A DNA stretch of 34,793 nucleotides from Anaerolineales bacterium (GTDB taxonomy: Bacteria > Chloroflexota > Anaerolineae > Anaerolineales > Villigracilaceae), in the NCBI GenBank assembly GCA_016789225.1, contig JAEURI010000104.1, positions 1 through 34,793 of the forward strand, in the 5' to 3' direction. The notes under the pieces were generated by a model, which was not told the DNA's origin, searched no databases, and was given only the letters and a program-made list of their open reading frames with translations. The number at the start of each line of letters is the position of its first letter. Position 1 is the first letter of the stretch. This document shows positions 5,880-13,887 of the stretch, piece after piece. The translations under genes and the position numbers were made by a program.

Positions 5880-8132
5880 ATGAAACCCGAAGGTAAACGT
5901 TATTCAGCCGTCGTTGGCAACAAGACGGTAACCATCGAGACGGGTCGCCTAGCCGGACAGGCTGGCGGCGCGTTAACGCTTGGCATCGACGAAGCCATCG
6001 TGTTCGCCTCTGCCACCATGGGCGGCGTGCGCGAAGGCATCGACTTCTTCCCTTTGAGCGTGGAATACGAAGAGAGACTGTACGCGGGAGGAAAGATCCC
6101 CGGCTCCTTCTTCCGCCGGGAAGGCCGCGCCTCTACGGAGTCGATCCTCACCGCTCGTTTGACCGACCGACCTCTACGCCCATTGTTCCAAGACGGCATG
6201 CGCAATGAAGTGCAAGTCATCATGTACTCGTTCTCGGCAGATGGCGTCAACCCGCTGGATATCCTTGCCATCAACGCCGCCTCGGCTGCGATCATGATCT
6301 CGGATATTCCCTGGGGCGGGCCTGTGGGTGCTGTGCGGGTTGCCCGTGTGAACGGCGAGTTCGTCATCAACCCGACCTTTGCTGAAATGGACGCCTCCGA
6401 CCTCGATCTGCGCATTGCCGGGACGAAGGATGCCATCCTCATGGTGGAATGCGGCGCAAACGAAATCCCCGAAGATGTGATGGTTCAGGCCCTGGAGCTC
6501 GGACATAAATCCATTCAACCGTTGATCGATGTGCAATTGCAAATGGCTGCCGAGATCGGCAAGCCCAAACGTGAAGTAAAACTGCATCTACCCAGTGATG
6601 AGGTGAAGAACAAAGTCTTCGCCCGCGTCAGCGGGCCGATGAACGAATTGCTCGACAAGCCGCTTTCCAAGGTGGAGTTCTACACCGGCATGGCAACCAT
6701 TAAGGAAGCCGCCGAAGCAGAATTCTGCACCGTGCCCGAAGGTGGCAATGCAGCCGATTACATGGTAGTCAACGAGTTCCGCGAGGGATTCGAACTGGCA
6801 GAGCAGGCCATTGTCCGCGAGCGCATTTTGAGCATGGGTGCCCGTCCCGATGGCCGCAAGCCGACCGAGATCCGCCCGATCTGGTGCGACGTGAACGTTT
6901 CACCCCGTGCACATGGAACCGGTCTGTTCACGCGCGGTGAGACTCAAATTCTTTCCTTTGCAACACTCGGAACTCTCGGCGAAGCGCAGGAATTGGATAA
7001 CCTCTCCCCCAACGATACCAAACGTTACATGCACCATTACAACTTCCCACCGTTCTCCACCGGCGAGGTCAAGCCTCTTCGCGGCCAGAGCAGGCGCGAG
7101 GTTGGGCATGGAGCGCTGGCAGAACGTGCATTGGAACCGGTCATCCCGAATGAAGAAACCTTCCCTTATGCCATCCGTGTCGTTTCCGAGGCATTGTCCT
7201 CCAACGGCTCGACCTCAATGGGCTCCGTCTGCGGTTCGACTCTTGCGCTCATGGATGCAGGTGTGCCAATCAAGGCGCCTGTCTCCGGTGTGGCCATGGG
7301 CCTCATCACCGACGACAGCGGACGTTATCAAATTTTGACCGACATTCAAGGAACCGAAGATCATCTCGGCGATATGGACTTCAAGGTTGCCGGTACCGCT
7401 GCAGGCATCACTGCTTTGCAAATGGACATCAAGATCAGCGGCCTGAGCACCCAGATGATGAAGGAAGCACTCGAACAGGCTCGTATCGCTCGCATGTCCA
7501 TCATGGATAAGATGCTGGCTGTACTGTCTGAAGCCCGCAAGGAATTGAAACCGCATGCTCCGCGCATCATCACTGTGAAAATCCCGGTGGATAAGATCGG
7601 TGCGCTGATCGGCCCCGGCGGAAAGAACATCCGCGCCTTGCAGGAAGAAACCGGCGTCAAGATCGACATTGAGGAAGACGGCACTGTTTACATCGCCTCC
7701 ACCGATGGTGTGGGCGCAAAGGTTGCACAGGAACGCATCGAAGCCATGGGCGAGTCGGTTGTGGCTGGCAACATCTACACTGGCAAGGTCGTACGTGTGG
7801 AAGCCTTCGGTGCCTTCGTGAATATCCTGCCAGGTATGGATGGACTCGTACACATCTCCCAGCTCGACAGCGAGCGCGTGGAGAAGGTCGAAGACATTTG
7901 TGTGGTTGGCGATGAACTGACCGTGATGGTCACCGATGTGGATGCAGGTGGCAAGGTGCGCCTCTCCCGCCAGGCCGTGCTCGAAGGCTGGACGCTCGAA
8001 GAAGCCCGCGAGAAGGATAAGGGCGGCTCGCGCGGCGGTGGTGGCGGACGCGGCGGCCCACGCAACGGTGGTGATCGGGGTGGGCGTGGCGGCGGAGATC
8101 GTCGCAGTGGTGGCGGGCGAGATCGACGCTAA
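5880..8132 (+). CDS. pnp: Polyribonucleotide nucleotidyltransferase (PNPase)
   Basis: 750 residues. PNPase degrades RNA 3' to 5' using phosphate and can add tails in reverse. Order: first RNase PH-like domain (~10-145), all-helical linker, second and catalytic RNase PH-like domain (~315-545, with FTRGETQ, PFSTGE and GSVCGSTLALMDAGVPI), KH domain (~567-620, IGPGGKNIRALQEETG) and S1 domain (~629-700, GKVVRVEAFGAFVNILPG ... HISQL). A Gly/Arg-rich tail (~715-750) follows, longer than in E. coli and likely to aid RNA binding. GGAGA precedes the ATG at 5880. It sits in the usual place after rpsO and ends in a strong terminator. Confidence 0.98.
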   Translation: MKPEGKRYSAVVGNKTVTIETGRLAGQAGGALTLGIDEAIVFASATMGGVREGIDFFPLSVEYEERLYAGGKIPGSFFRREGRASTESILTARLTDRPLRPLFQDGMRNEVQVIMYSFSADGVNPLDILAINAASAAIMISDIPWGGPVGAVRVARVNGEFVINPTFAEMDASDLDLRIAGTKDAILMVECGANEIPEDVMVQALELGHKSIQPLIDVQLQMAAEIGKPKREVKLHLPSDEVKNKVFARVSGPMNELLDKPLSKVEFYTGMATIKEAAEAEFCTVPEGGNAADYMVVNEFREGFELAEQAIVRERILSMGARPDGRKPTEIRPIWCDVNVSPRAHGTGLFTRGETQILSFATLGTLGEAQELDNLSPNDTKRYMHHYNFPPFSTGEVKPLRGQSRREVGHGALAERALEPVIPNEETFPYAIRVVSEALSSNGSTSMGSVCGSTLALMDAGVPIKAPVSGVAMGLITDDSGRYQILTDIQGTEDHLGDMDFKVAGTAAGITALQMDIKISGLSTQMMKEALEQARIARMSIMDKMLAVLSEARKELKPHAPRIITVKIPVDKIGALIGPGGKNIRALQEETGVKIDIEEDGTVYIASTDGVGAKVAQERIEAMGESVVAGNIYTGKVVRVEAFGAFVNILPGMDGLVHISQLDSERVEKVEDICVVGDELTVMVTDVDAGGKVRLSRQAVLEGWTLEEAREKDKGGSRGGGGGRGGPRNGGDRGGRGGGDRRSGGGRDRR

Positions 8133-8143
8133 AAAAGTTGAAT

Positions 8144-8182
8144 AAAGACTTCCGAAGTCTTTGGGACTTCGGAAGTCTTTTT
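8144..8182 (+). terminator. pnp terminator
   Basis: Perfect 16-bp stem AAAGACTTCCGAAGTC / GACTTCGGAAGTCTTT (8144-8159, 8165-8180) ending in a T run, 11 nt after the pnp stop. Confidence 0.93.
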
Positions 8183-8200
8183 GTGCGTTTTTGGAATACC

Positions 8201-9820
8201 ATGCAAAACGAAATATCTATTGAAACAAATCATTCTCCTGCCCCATCTGGCATGATTGCCCCGCGTAGAACCTTCGCGGTTATTTCACATCCGGATGCTG
8301 GCAAGACCACGCTAACTGAAAAACTGCTCTTATATGGAAATGCCATCGAACTGGCAGGCAATGTACGCGCACGGAAAAACCAGCGCGCCACCACCTCCGA
8401 CTGGATGGAGATGGAACGTGAGCGTGGCATTTCCATCACCTCGACGGTGCTGCAATTCCCCTTCCAGGGACACATCGTCAACCTGCTCGACACACCGGGG
8501 CATCAGGACTTTTCCGAAGATACCTATCGCACGCTTTCGGCGGTCGATAGCGCGGTGATGGTCATTGACGCCGCCAAGGGCATTGAACCACAGACGCTGA
8601 AGCTCTTTGAGGTTTGCCGCAAGCGTGGCATTCCGATCTTTACCTTCATCAATAAAATGGACCGCCCGGCTCGCGACCCGCTTGATCTACTCGATGAGAT
8701 CAAGAAGGTACTTGGCATGGAACCTATCCCAATGAACTGGCCCATCGGCGACGGTCCGCAATTTCAGGGTGTGTATGACCGTGAAGCGAAAGGCGTCAAT
8801 CTTTTCGAGCGCACCGAACGCAACGAGCGCATGGCTCCCGAAGTGTTCATCCCGATGGACAATCTGAAAGAGAGCGGCGTCCTTTCGGAAAAGCAATACA
8901 GCCACCTGATGGAAAGCATTCAATTGCTCGATGAGGTGGGAGTCGTTTTCAGCCACGATCAGGTCTTGGGGGAGAAGCAGACCCCGGTGTTTTTTGGAAG
9001 CGCGCTCACCAACTTCGGTGTGAGAATCTTCCTCGAGTCCTTCATCAAATATGCGCCGCCGCCTCAGCCTTATATCAGCGATGCGGGCGAGATTGCACCA
9101 GACGATGCCGAGTTTTCCGGATTCATTTTCAAAGTGCAGGCGAATATGAATCCGAAGCACCGCGACAGTGTGGCCTTTTTGCGCATCTGCTCCGGGCGCT
9201 TCGAACGTGGGATGGACCTGATCCACGCACAGAGTGGGAAGACGCTCAAGCTGATGCGGCCCTATAAAGCCTTCGCCAACGAGCGCGAGATCATCGACGA
9301 GGCCCATCCCGGCGATGTGCTGGGACTGCCCAACAACGGCATGTTTGCCATCGGCGATACGCTTTGCACCGGCAGGGTGATTCAATTCGCACCGCTGCCG
9401 CGTTTTCAACCGGAGCATTTCGGCCTGCTGCGCAATTTGGATGTGGGCAAGCAAAAGCAATTCAGCAAGGGACTCGCCCAACTCGAAAGCGAAGGCGCAG
9501 TGCAAATTTTGTACAACGTCAACGCCTTCAAACGCGAGCCGATCCTGGCTGTGGTGGGACAGTTGCAATTCGACGTGGTGCAGGCGCGTTTGGAATCGGA
9601 GTACAACGTCAAAACCGAACTGGAGCGCATGCCGCACACCCTGCTGCGCTGGATCAAAGGCGCAGACGAGGACATCGAAGCCCTGCAAAACCGACCCGAA
9701 GCCATCCTGGCGCGCGACTCACGCGAGGCATGGACAGCTCTCTTCCAGACACCGTTTATGCTCAAGTATTACACCGAGAAGAATCCCAGTTTGAAGTTTG
9801 TGGAGTTGAGCGAGTTGTAA
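8201..9820 (+). CDS. prfC: Peptide chain release factor 3
   Basis: 539 residues, close to the ~530 usual for RF3, the GTPase that recycles RF1/RF2 from the ribosome after termination. G-motifs: SHPDAGKTTLTEKLL (~28), switch II DTPGHQDFSEDTYR, and NKMD. RF3-type blocks later include YKAFANEREIIDEAHPGD and EGAVQILYNVNAFKREPILAVVGQLQFDVV. The start at 8201 is chosen because a longer frame from 8138 would lie inside the pnp terminator. The ribosome site is poor, and no separate promoter is obvious in the 18 nt before it, so expression may depend on read-through from pnp. Confidence 0.95.
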   Translation: MQNEISIETNHSPAPSGMIAPRRTFAVISHPDAGKTTLTEKLLLYGNAIELAGNVRARKNQRATTSDWMEMERERGISITSTVLQFPFQGHIVNLLDTPGHQDFSEDTYRTLSAVDSAVMVIDAAKGIEPQTLKLFEVCRKRGIPIFTFINKMDRPARDPLDLLDEIKKVLGMEPIPMNWPIGDGPQFQGVYDREAKGVNLFERTERNERMAPEVFIPMDNLKESGVLSEKQYSHLMESIQLLDEVGVVFSHDQVLGEKQTPVFFGSALTNFGVRIFLESFIKYAPPPQPYISDAGEIAPDDAEFSGFIFKVQANMNPKHRDSVAFLRICSGRFERGMDLIHAQSGKTLKLMRPYKAFANEREIIDEAHPGDVLGLPNNGMFAIGDTLCTGRVIQFAPLPRFQPEHFGLLRNLDVGKQKQFSKGLAQLESEGAVQILYNVNAFKREPILAVVGQLQFDVVQARLESEYNVKTELERMPHTLLRWIKGADEDIEALQNRPEAILARDSREAWTALFQTPFMLKYYTEKNPSLKFVELSEL

Positions 9821-9826
9821 TTTTTC

Positions 9827-9842
9827 TGTACACGGATTGCAC
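9827..9842. repeat. 16-bp direct repeat, copy 1
   Basis: TGTACACGGATTGCAC, starting six bases after the prfC stop. An identical copy at 10851-10866 starts six bases after the next gene's stop. Confidence 0.7.
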
Positions 9843-9845
9843 TGA

Positions 9846-9876
9846 AAAACGGACGAATTAGCTTCGTCCGTTTTTT
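9846..9876 (+). terminator. prfC terminator
   Basis: Stem AAAACGGACGAA / TTCGTCCGTTTT (9846-9857, 9863-9874) with a five-base loop and a T run. Confidence 0.9.
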
Positions 9877-9914
9877 GTTACAATGTCAGACAAATTCGCC
9901 AAACCTGGAGTCTT

Positions 9915-10844
9915 ATGAACTACCAACACGTGCAAGCCCCCACGGCGGGAGTGATGATCCGTCCGCATCGCTTTAATTCCAACCCGGAGACCGCGGCAGA
10001 CAATGCCTTTCAATTCATTCCATCAGACCTCGCCCCCGAAGTGATCGCCGCCCAGGCGCGCGATGAATTCGACCGCGCCGTGGAGACGCTCACGCATGAA
10101 GGCGTAAAAATCCACGTCTTCGAAGATTACGGGGAACATGAAACGCCCGACTCGGTTTTCCCCAACAATTGGTTCTCCACCCATCACGGCGGACGTGTCG
10201 CCCTCTTCCCCATGTACTCCCCCAGCCGCAGGCGCGAACGACGACATGATGTAATCAAGATGCTCAAATCTGATTACCGCGTGCAAGAAGTGGTGGATTA
10301 CTCCGGACTGGAGTATGACCAGCTCTTCCTCGAAGGGACCGGCGCGATGGTCTTCGACCACCTCGAACGGCTGGCATACGTGGGCAAATCCAACCGGGCC
10401 GACCCGGTTATTTTAGAACGCTTTTGTACCACGTTTGGCTATGAGCCGATGGCCTTCGACACATCGGACCACAATGGCAGGCCGATCTATCACACCAACG
10501 TCATCATGAGCATCGCCACCGAATATGCGCTCATCTGCCTGGACGTGATCGCCGATCCGGCGCGAAGAAAAGAGGTTGAAGACCGTCTCACCGCCAGTGG
10601 ACGGAGAGTCATCAACCTGAGCCGCGAGCAGGTGAATGAGTTCGCAGGCAATGCCTTTGAGATGACCGGCGCGAAGCATCGCGTGCTGGCACTTTCCGAA
10701 CGGGCGGCAAAGGCACTGAGCAAAGAGCAGGTAAAGATCATCGAAAAGAGCGCAAAGTTATTGCCTCTGCACATCCCCACCATCGAGCTGGCAGGCGGCT
10801 CGGTGCGCTGCATGATCGCGGGGATTCATTTGACGGCGAGATAG
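9915..10844 (+). CDS. ctlX: CtlX-like amidinotransferase-fold hydrolase (arginine deiminase-related)
   Basis: 309 residues of the guanidino-group-modifying superfamily. Visible motifs are PDSVFPNNWFSTH (~75-87), LFLEGTGAMVFD (~138-148, catalytic Glu), YHTNVIMS (H193) and the nucleophile Cys299 in GGSVRCMIAGIH. Length and motifs match the citrulline-utilisation hydrolase CtlX branch rather than the longer classical arginine deiminase. Expected activity is hydrolysis of citrulline or a related ureido/guanidino substrate. The start at 9915 has GGAG six bases upstream. No arginine or citrulline pathway genes are adjacent, so the substrate stays uncertain. The gene is bracketed by two identical 16-bp repeats. 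Confidence 0.82.
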   Translation: MNYQHVQAPTAGVMIRPHRFNSNPETAADNAFQFIPSDLAPEVIAAQARDEFDRAVETLTHEGVKIHVFEDYGEHETPDSVFPNNWFSTHHGGRVALFPMYSPSRRRERRHDVIKMLKSDYRVQEVVDYSGLEYDQLFLEGTGAMVFDHLERLAYVGKSNRADPVILERFCTTFGYEPMAFDTSDHNGRPIYHTNVIMSIATEYALICLDVIADPARRKEVEDRLTASGRRVINLSREQVNEFAGNAFEMTGAKHRVLALSERAAKALSKEQVKIIEKSAKLLPLHIPTIELAGGSVRCMIAGIHLTAR

Positions 10845-10850
10845 GGGCTT

Positions 10851-10866
10851 TGTACACGGATTGCAC
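10851..10866. repeat. 16-bp direct repeat, copy 2
   Basis: TGTACACGGATTGCAC, identical to 9827-9842; the two copies bracket the CtlX-like gene and its promoter. Confidence 0.7.
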
Positions 10867-10945
10867 GGAAGTTTGGAACAATCTGGGTAGTTCGTTTTTT
10901 GTTTTGTCGTATACTTGGAAAATGGGCAGAAAGAGCGGAGGCTAT

Positions 10946-11506
10946 ATGTCAAAACGTCAAACTAAAAACTCAACCACTGGGATCATCATCCTCTCAGGCG
11001 GTTTTATATGCGCCATGTGCTGTATTGGAACGGCTTTCATCAACCTGATAGATATAAGTTCCATCTCCCCCAACCCTGTATCGACTTCTCCGCAAACGAT
11101 TCCTTTGGAAACTGTCATCTTCCAAACAGTCTCCGCTGCACAAGCACAAACTTCGGCTGCCTCCACTACAACACCCGTGCCAAGCCCATTGCCGACAGAG
11201 GTTCTAGCATCCACAATCACAGTGGAAGCAACAGCGACACTGTTTATTTTCGAGTTGCAGACAAATGTTGCGCAGCCAACGGATTATGTCTTTGAGACCA
11301 ATACACCTTTTGTTTTTTCCACTCAACCAGTCATTACATCCATAGCAGGTGGATGCTCTTGTAGCAGCGACACTTTGAATTGCAGCGATTTTTCAACACA
11401 TGAAAGCGCGCAATCCTGTTTTGATCACTGCATATCTGTCGGCGCAGGTGATATCCATCGCCTTGATGAAGACAATGACGGGGTTGCCTGCGAGGGCTTG
11501 CCATAA
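10946..11506 (+). CDS. Membrane-anchored protein with C-terminal Excalibur domain
   Basis: 186 residues. The start at 10946 has GGAGG seven bases upstream; a longer frame to 10850 begins inside a repeat. One hydrophobic segment (~12-32, GIIILSGGFICAMCCIGTAF) is followed by a Ser/Thr/Pro-rich linker (~40-125) and a Cys-rich C-terminal domain. The last 18 residues (DIHRLDEDNDGVACEGLP) carry the Dx(D/N)xDGxxCE calcium-binding signature of Excalibur domains. The layout suggests an extracytoplasmic domain on a flexible stalk. Excalibur domains are often found in surface proteins and secreted nucleases; no nuclease domain is visible here. The gene is more AT-rich than its neighbours, which may point to transfer. 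Confidence 0.8.
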   Translation: MSKRQTKNSTTGIIILSGGFICAMCCIGTAFINLIDISSISPNPVSTSPQTIPLETVIFQTVSAAQAQTSAASTTTPVPSPLPTEVLASTITVEATATLFIFELQTNVAQPTDYVFETNTPFVFSTQPVITSIAGGCSCSSDTLNCSDFSTHESAQSCFDHCISVGAGDIHRLDEDNDGVACEGLP

Positions 11507-11572
11507 AAAATTAATAATGGAAAAAAGAATAAATAAAGATAAATCTTCCCCCTCAGGAGCTTACGATCAACT

Positions 11573-11791
11573 ATGTCATCGGGAATATTATTCTCAATCT
11601 ATTTACTCGGTATGCTGACAGGTATATACTTTTTAGTAAAGCGTAAATCTTTCACGAATGTATTTACATCTAAATCAATGACAATGATTATTATATTAAC
11701 TACTTTAGCAGTGCTGGTATGGGGATTTTTACTTCTTGTAGGTTCTGTTGCATATATTACATATTCATTCATATCAGGTATTGACAGATAG
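11573..11791 (+). CDS. Small two-helix membrane protein, unknown
   Basis: 72 residues: hydrophobic segment ~5-22, short basic loop (VKRKSFTNVFTSK), second segment ~38-65. An AGGAG lies 13 nt before the ATG, farther than ideal. I recognise no family. The sequence is distinctly AT-rich, like the Excalibur gene 66 nt upstream, and the two may be co-transcribed. It could also be a chance frame in AT-rich DNA, although the clean two-helix pattern favours a real gene. Confidence 0.5.
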   Translation: MSSGILFSIYLLGMLTGIYFLVKRKSFTNVFTSKSMTMIIILTTLAVLVWGFLLLVGSVAYITYSFISGIDR

Positions 11792-11923
11792 CCATTGCAA
11801 AGGTACATGCTTGATAACAGTGACAGGACAAAAGCGTTTCACCTTGCCTATCCAACCTTCGCCAGCATGTCCTCCATCCTCTTCCAAATCAACCAACGAT
11901 GATTTTGAAATGGTGAAGGTGTA

Positions 11924-12051
11924 AGACCTTAAAGGTCTCTCCATTATCGAAAACCAGACCTGACAGGTTTTAGCGAGGCGAGAGTCAGCCGGGACGACTT
12001 GGATCAAAGTCATCCTGGTCGATTCGGGAACTGTGACAACCTGTCAGGTCT
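11924..12051. repeat. Palindrome-rich spacer before the MFS gene
   Basis: Within the gene-free stretch 11792-12122 there are three odd-length palindromes: AGACCTTAAAGGTCT (11924-11938), and AGACCTGACAGGTT (11956-11969) with its exact inverse AACCTGTCAGGTCT (12038-12051). The last two form a 14-bp inverted repeat about 68 nt apart, enclosing a further short palindrome around TTGGATCAA. No coding capacity is seen. It may be an interspersed palindromic repeat or an operator for the MFS gene downstream. Confidence 0.6.
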
Positions 12052-12122
12052 TCCTCGGCAGCAAAGCCGGAGGGGCATGGTAAACTATCCCTCCTCCACT
12101 CCCCACTTTCCACTTTCTACAA

Positions 12123-13385
12123 ATGACCAATCTCAAAACCCTTTACAACCAATATCCCCGCCAATACTGGCTCATGATCTTCGGCATTCTCATCAGCACC
12201 GCGGGCGGCGGCATGGTCTGGCCGTTCACGCTTATTTATGCGGGCGGCAAACTGGGTCTGCCGCTCAGCACGGTGGCATCGCTCATCTCCATCAATGCGG
12301 GCGTGGGGCTTTTCGCATCCTTCCTCGCCGGAACCCTGGCCGACCGCATCGGTCGTAAGGTTGTGATGGTCGTCAGCCTGGGCATGATGGGCACAGGCTA
12401 TTTCTTCCTTGTACAAGCTGAAACCTATCTGCAATTTGCCCTGCTTATGGCGCTGGTGGGCTTGTCCAATCCACTGTATCAGGTTGGGGCCGATGCTATG
12501 CTGGCCGATATGATTCCCCCTGAACAACGCACAGATGCCTACGCCATCAATCGCATCGCCAATAACACCGGCTTCGGCATCGGACCTGCCATTGGCGGCT
12601 TCCTTGCTTCCACTTCATATGCGCTTGCTTTCTATGGCGCATCCGCCGGATTTCTGATGTACGGATTCATTTGGCTGGTATTTGCGCGTGAGACCCTCGA
12701 TAAAACTCTCAGCGAAGTAAAAACTTCCGCTTTAGCCGGGCAGGCCTCGACTGCGAAAGAAGCGGCGCGATCCGACGGTTATCTGCGCGTCTTCAAAGAC
12801 AGACCTTACATGGCCTTCGTTGCCCTGGTTGGGCTGGGGCTTATCGCGCCATCCATCTTGTGGATTCTCATGCCCGTGTATGCCAAGACCAACTTCAACG
12901 TGCCCGAGGTGTTGTATGGTTGGATCCCCACTACCAACGCGGTTATGTGTGTCTTTCTTCAATATGCGGTCACGAATGTCACGCGCAAAAATCGAACACT
13001 GCCCGTGGTGGGCATTGGCATGCTGGTCTATGCCCTTGGCGCAGGCAGTGTGGCACTCATGACCGGCTTCTGGGGCTTTTGGGTCAGCATGATCATTCTC
13101 ACCTTTGGCGAACTCATCGTTGTGCCCACCGCTAGCAAATATGTGGCCGATATCGCTCCAGCCGACCTGCGCGGGAGATACATGAGTCTTTATTGGTTTG
13201 GTTGGGGTGTGTCGCGTACGCTTGCCCCGCTCATCGGCGGCTTTCTCAACGACAACATCTCGCCGCGCGCCATTTGGATCGGAGGTCTGCTCATTGGCTT
13301 GACCAGCACCCTGGGCCTGATCCTGCTCGACCAGCTTTCCAAACGCCGAAGCAGCGCCTCTCTCCCCGCCGCCAACGGACTCTAA
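12123..13385 (+). CDS. Major facilitator superfamily transporter
   Basis: 420 residues with about 12 predicted membrane helices in two halves separated by a hydrophilic loop (~190-225). The loop between helices 2 and 3 has the MFS motif A form GTLADRIGRKVVM (~70-82). A second-half counterpart is less clear. Such proteins are proton-coupled or facilitated exporters or importers; drug efflux is a common role but is not shown here. The ATG at 12123 has no purine-rich ribosome site. The 5' region is pyrimidine-rich, so the start or initiation mode is unusual. The VOC gene follows 21 nt later. Confidence 0.88.
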   Translation: MTNLKTLYNQYPRQYWLMIFGILISTAGGGMVWPFTLIYAGGKLGLPLSTVASLISINAGVGLFASFLAGTLADRIGRKVVMVVSLGMMGTGYFFLVQAETYLQFALLMALVGLSNPLYQVGADAMLADMIPPEQRTDAYAINRIANNTGFGIGPAIGGFLASTSYALAFYGASAGFLMYGFIWLVFARETLDKTLSEVKTSALAGQASTAKEAARSDGYLRVFKDRPYMAFVALVGLGLIAPSILWILMPVYAKTNFNVPEVLYGWIPTTNAVMCVFLQYAVTNVTRKNRTLPVVGIGMLVYALGAGSVALMTGFWGFWVSMIILTFGELIVVPTASKYVADIAPADLRGRYMSLYWFGWGVSRTLAPLIGGFLNDNISPRAIWIGGLLIGLTSTLGLILLDQLSKRRSSASLPAANGL

Positions 13386-13406
13386 CCATTTATCATTTCC
13401 ACTCCC

Positions 13407-13796
13407 ATGAAACAATTCCTTGCTCACCTCACCTATCTGGTCCGCGATTATGACGAAGCCATCCACTTCTTCACGAACGCCATGCAATTCGAACTGCTCG
13501 AAGACACGCCCCTGGACGAAAAGAAACGCTGGGTGCTCGTCCGACCGCGCGGTGGTCAAACCGCCCTCCTGCTCGCTAAAGCAGACTCACCCGAACAAGC
13601 CGCCGCCATTGGGAACCAAACCGGCGGGCGCGTCTTTCTCTTCCTTCATACCGACGATTTTTGGCGGGATTATCGTTACATGAAATCGCAGGGTGTGCAG
13701 TTCATGGAGGATCCAAGGCAGGAGGTCTATGGCACAGTGGCCGTCTTCTCAGACTTGTACGGTAACAAATGGGACCTGCTGCAACCGCAAAGTTGA
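13407..13796 (+). CDS. VOC (glyoxalase/bleomycin-resistance fold) protein
   Basis: 129 residues, one pair of beta-alpha-beta-beta-beta modules. It opens with FLAHLTYLVRDYDEAIHFFTNAMQF (first metal-site residue H7) and ends with the typical VYGTVAVFSDLYGNKWDLLQ, in which a Glu-equivalent metal ligand would normally lie; here this position reads Asp/Leu. The family covers metal-dependent isomerases, dioxygenases and resistance proteins, so the substrate cannot be named. It is 21 nt after the MFS gene, and the two may share a transcript; a resistance pair is possible but unproven. Confidence 0.85.
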   Translation: MKQFLAHLTYLVRDYDEAIHFFTNAMQFELLEDTPLDEKKRWVLVRPRGGQTALLLAKADSPEQAAAIGNQTGGRVFLFLHTDDFWRDYRYMKSQGVQFMEDPRQEVYGTVAVFSDLYGNKWDLLQPQS

Positions 13797-13844
13797 AACT
13801 AAACTGTTATCAAATCTGATTGTTAGATTTATTGGGCAGGGATG

Positions 13845-13850
13845 TATAAT
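13845..13850 (+). promoter_or_regulatory. -10 element of the cytochrome c-kinase operon
   Basis: Consensus TATAAT 38 nt before the cytochrome ATG. The nearest -35-like hexamer is TTGTTA at 13820-13825 with a long 19-base spacer. Confidence 0.5.
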
Positions 13851-13887
13851 TTATGGATGATTTTTATCTTATTTGAGGAGTAGCGGC

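Noticed and set aside
8138-8200. Longer prfC start inside the pnp terminator
   Set aside because: The extra codons are the terminator stem-loop; RF3 homology begins after residue ~20 of the shorter form.
8687-9688. 333-codon minus-strand frame opposite prfC
   Set aside because: It is antisense to a conserved GTPase gene; its low-complexity His/Gln-rich translation is typical of a codon-bias shadow.
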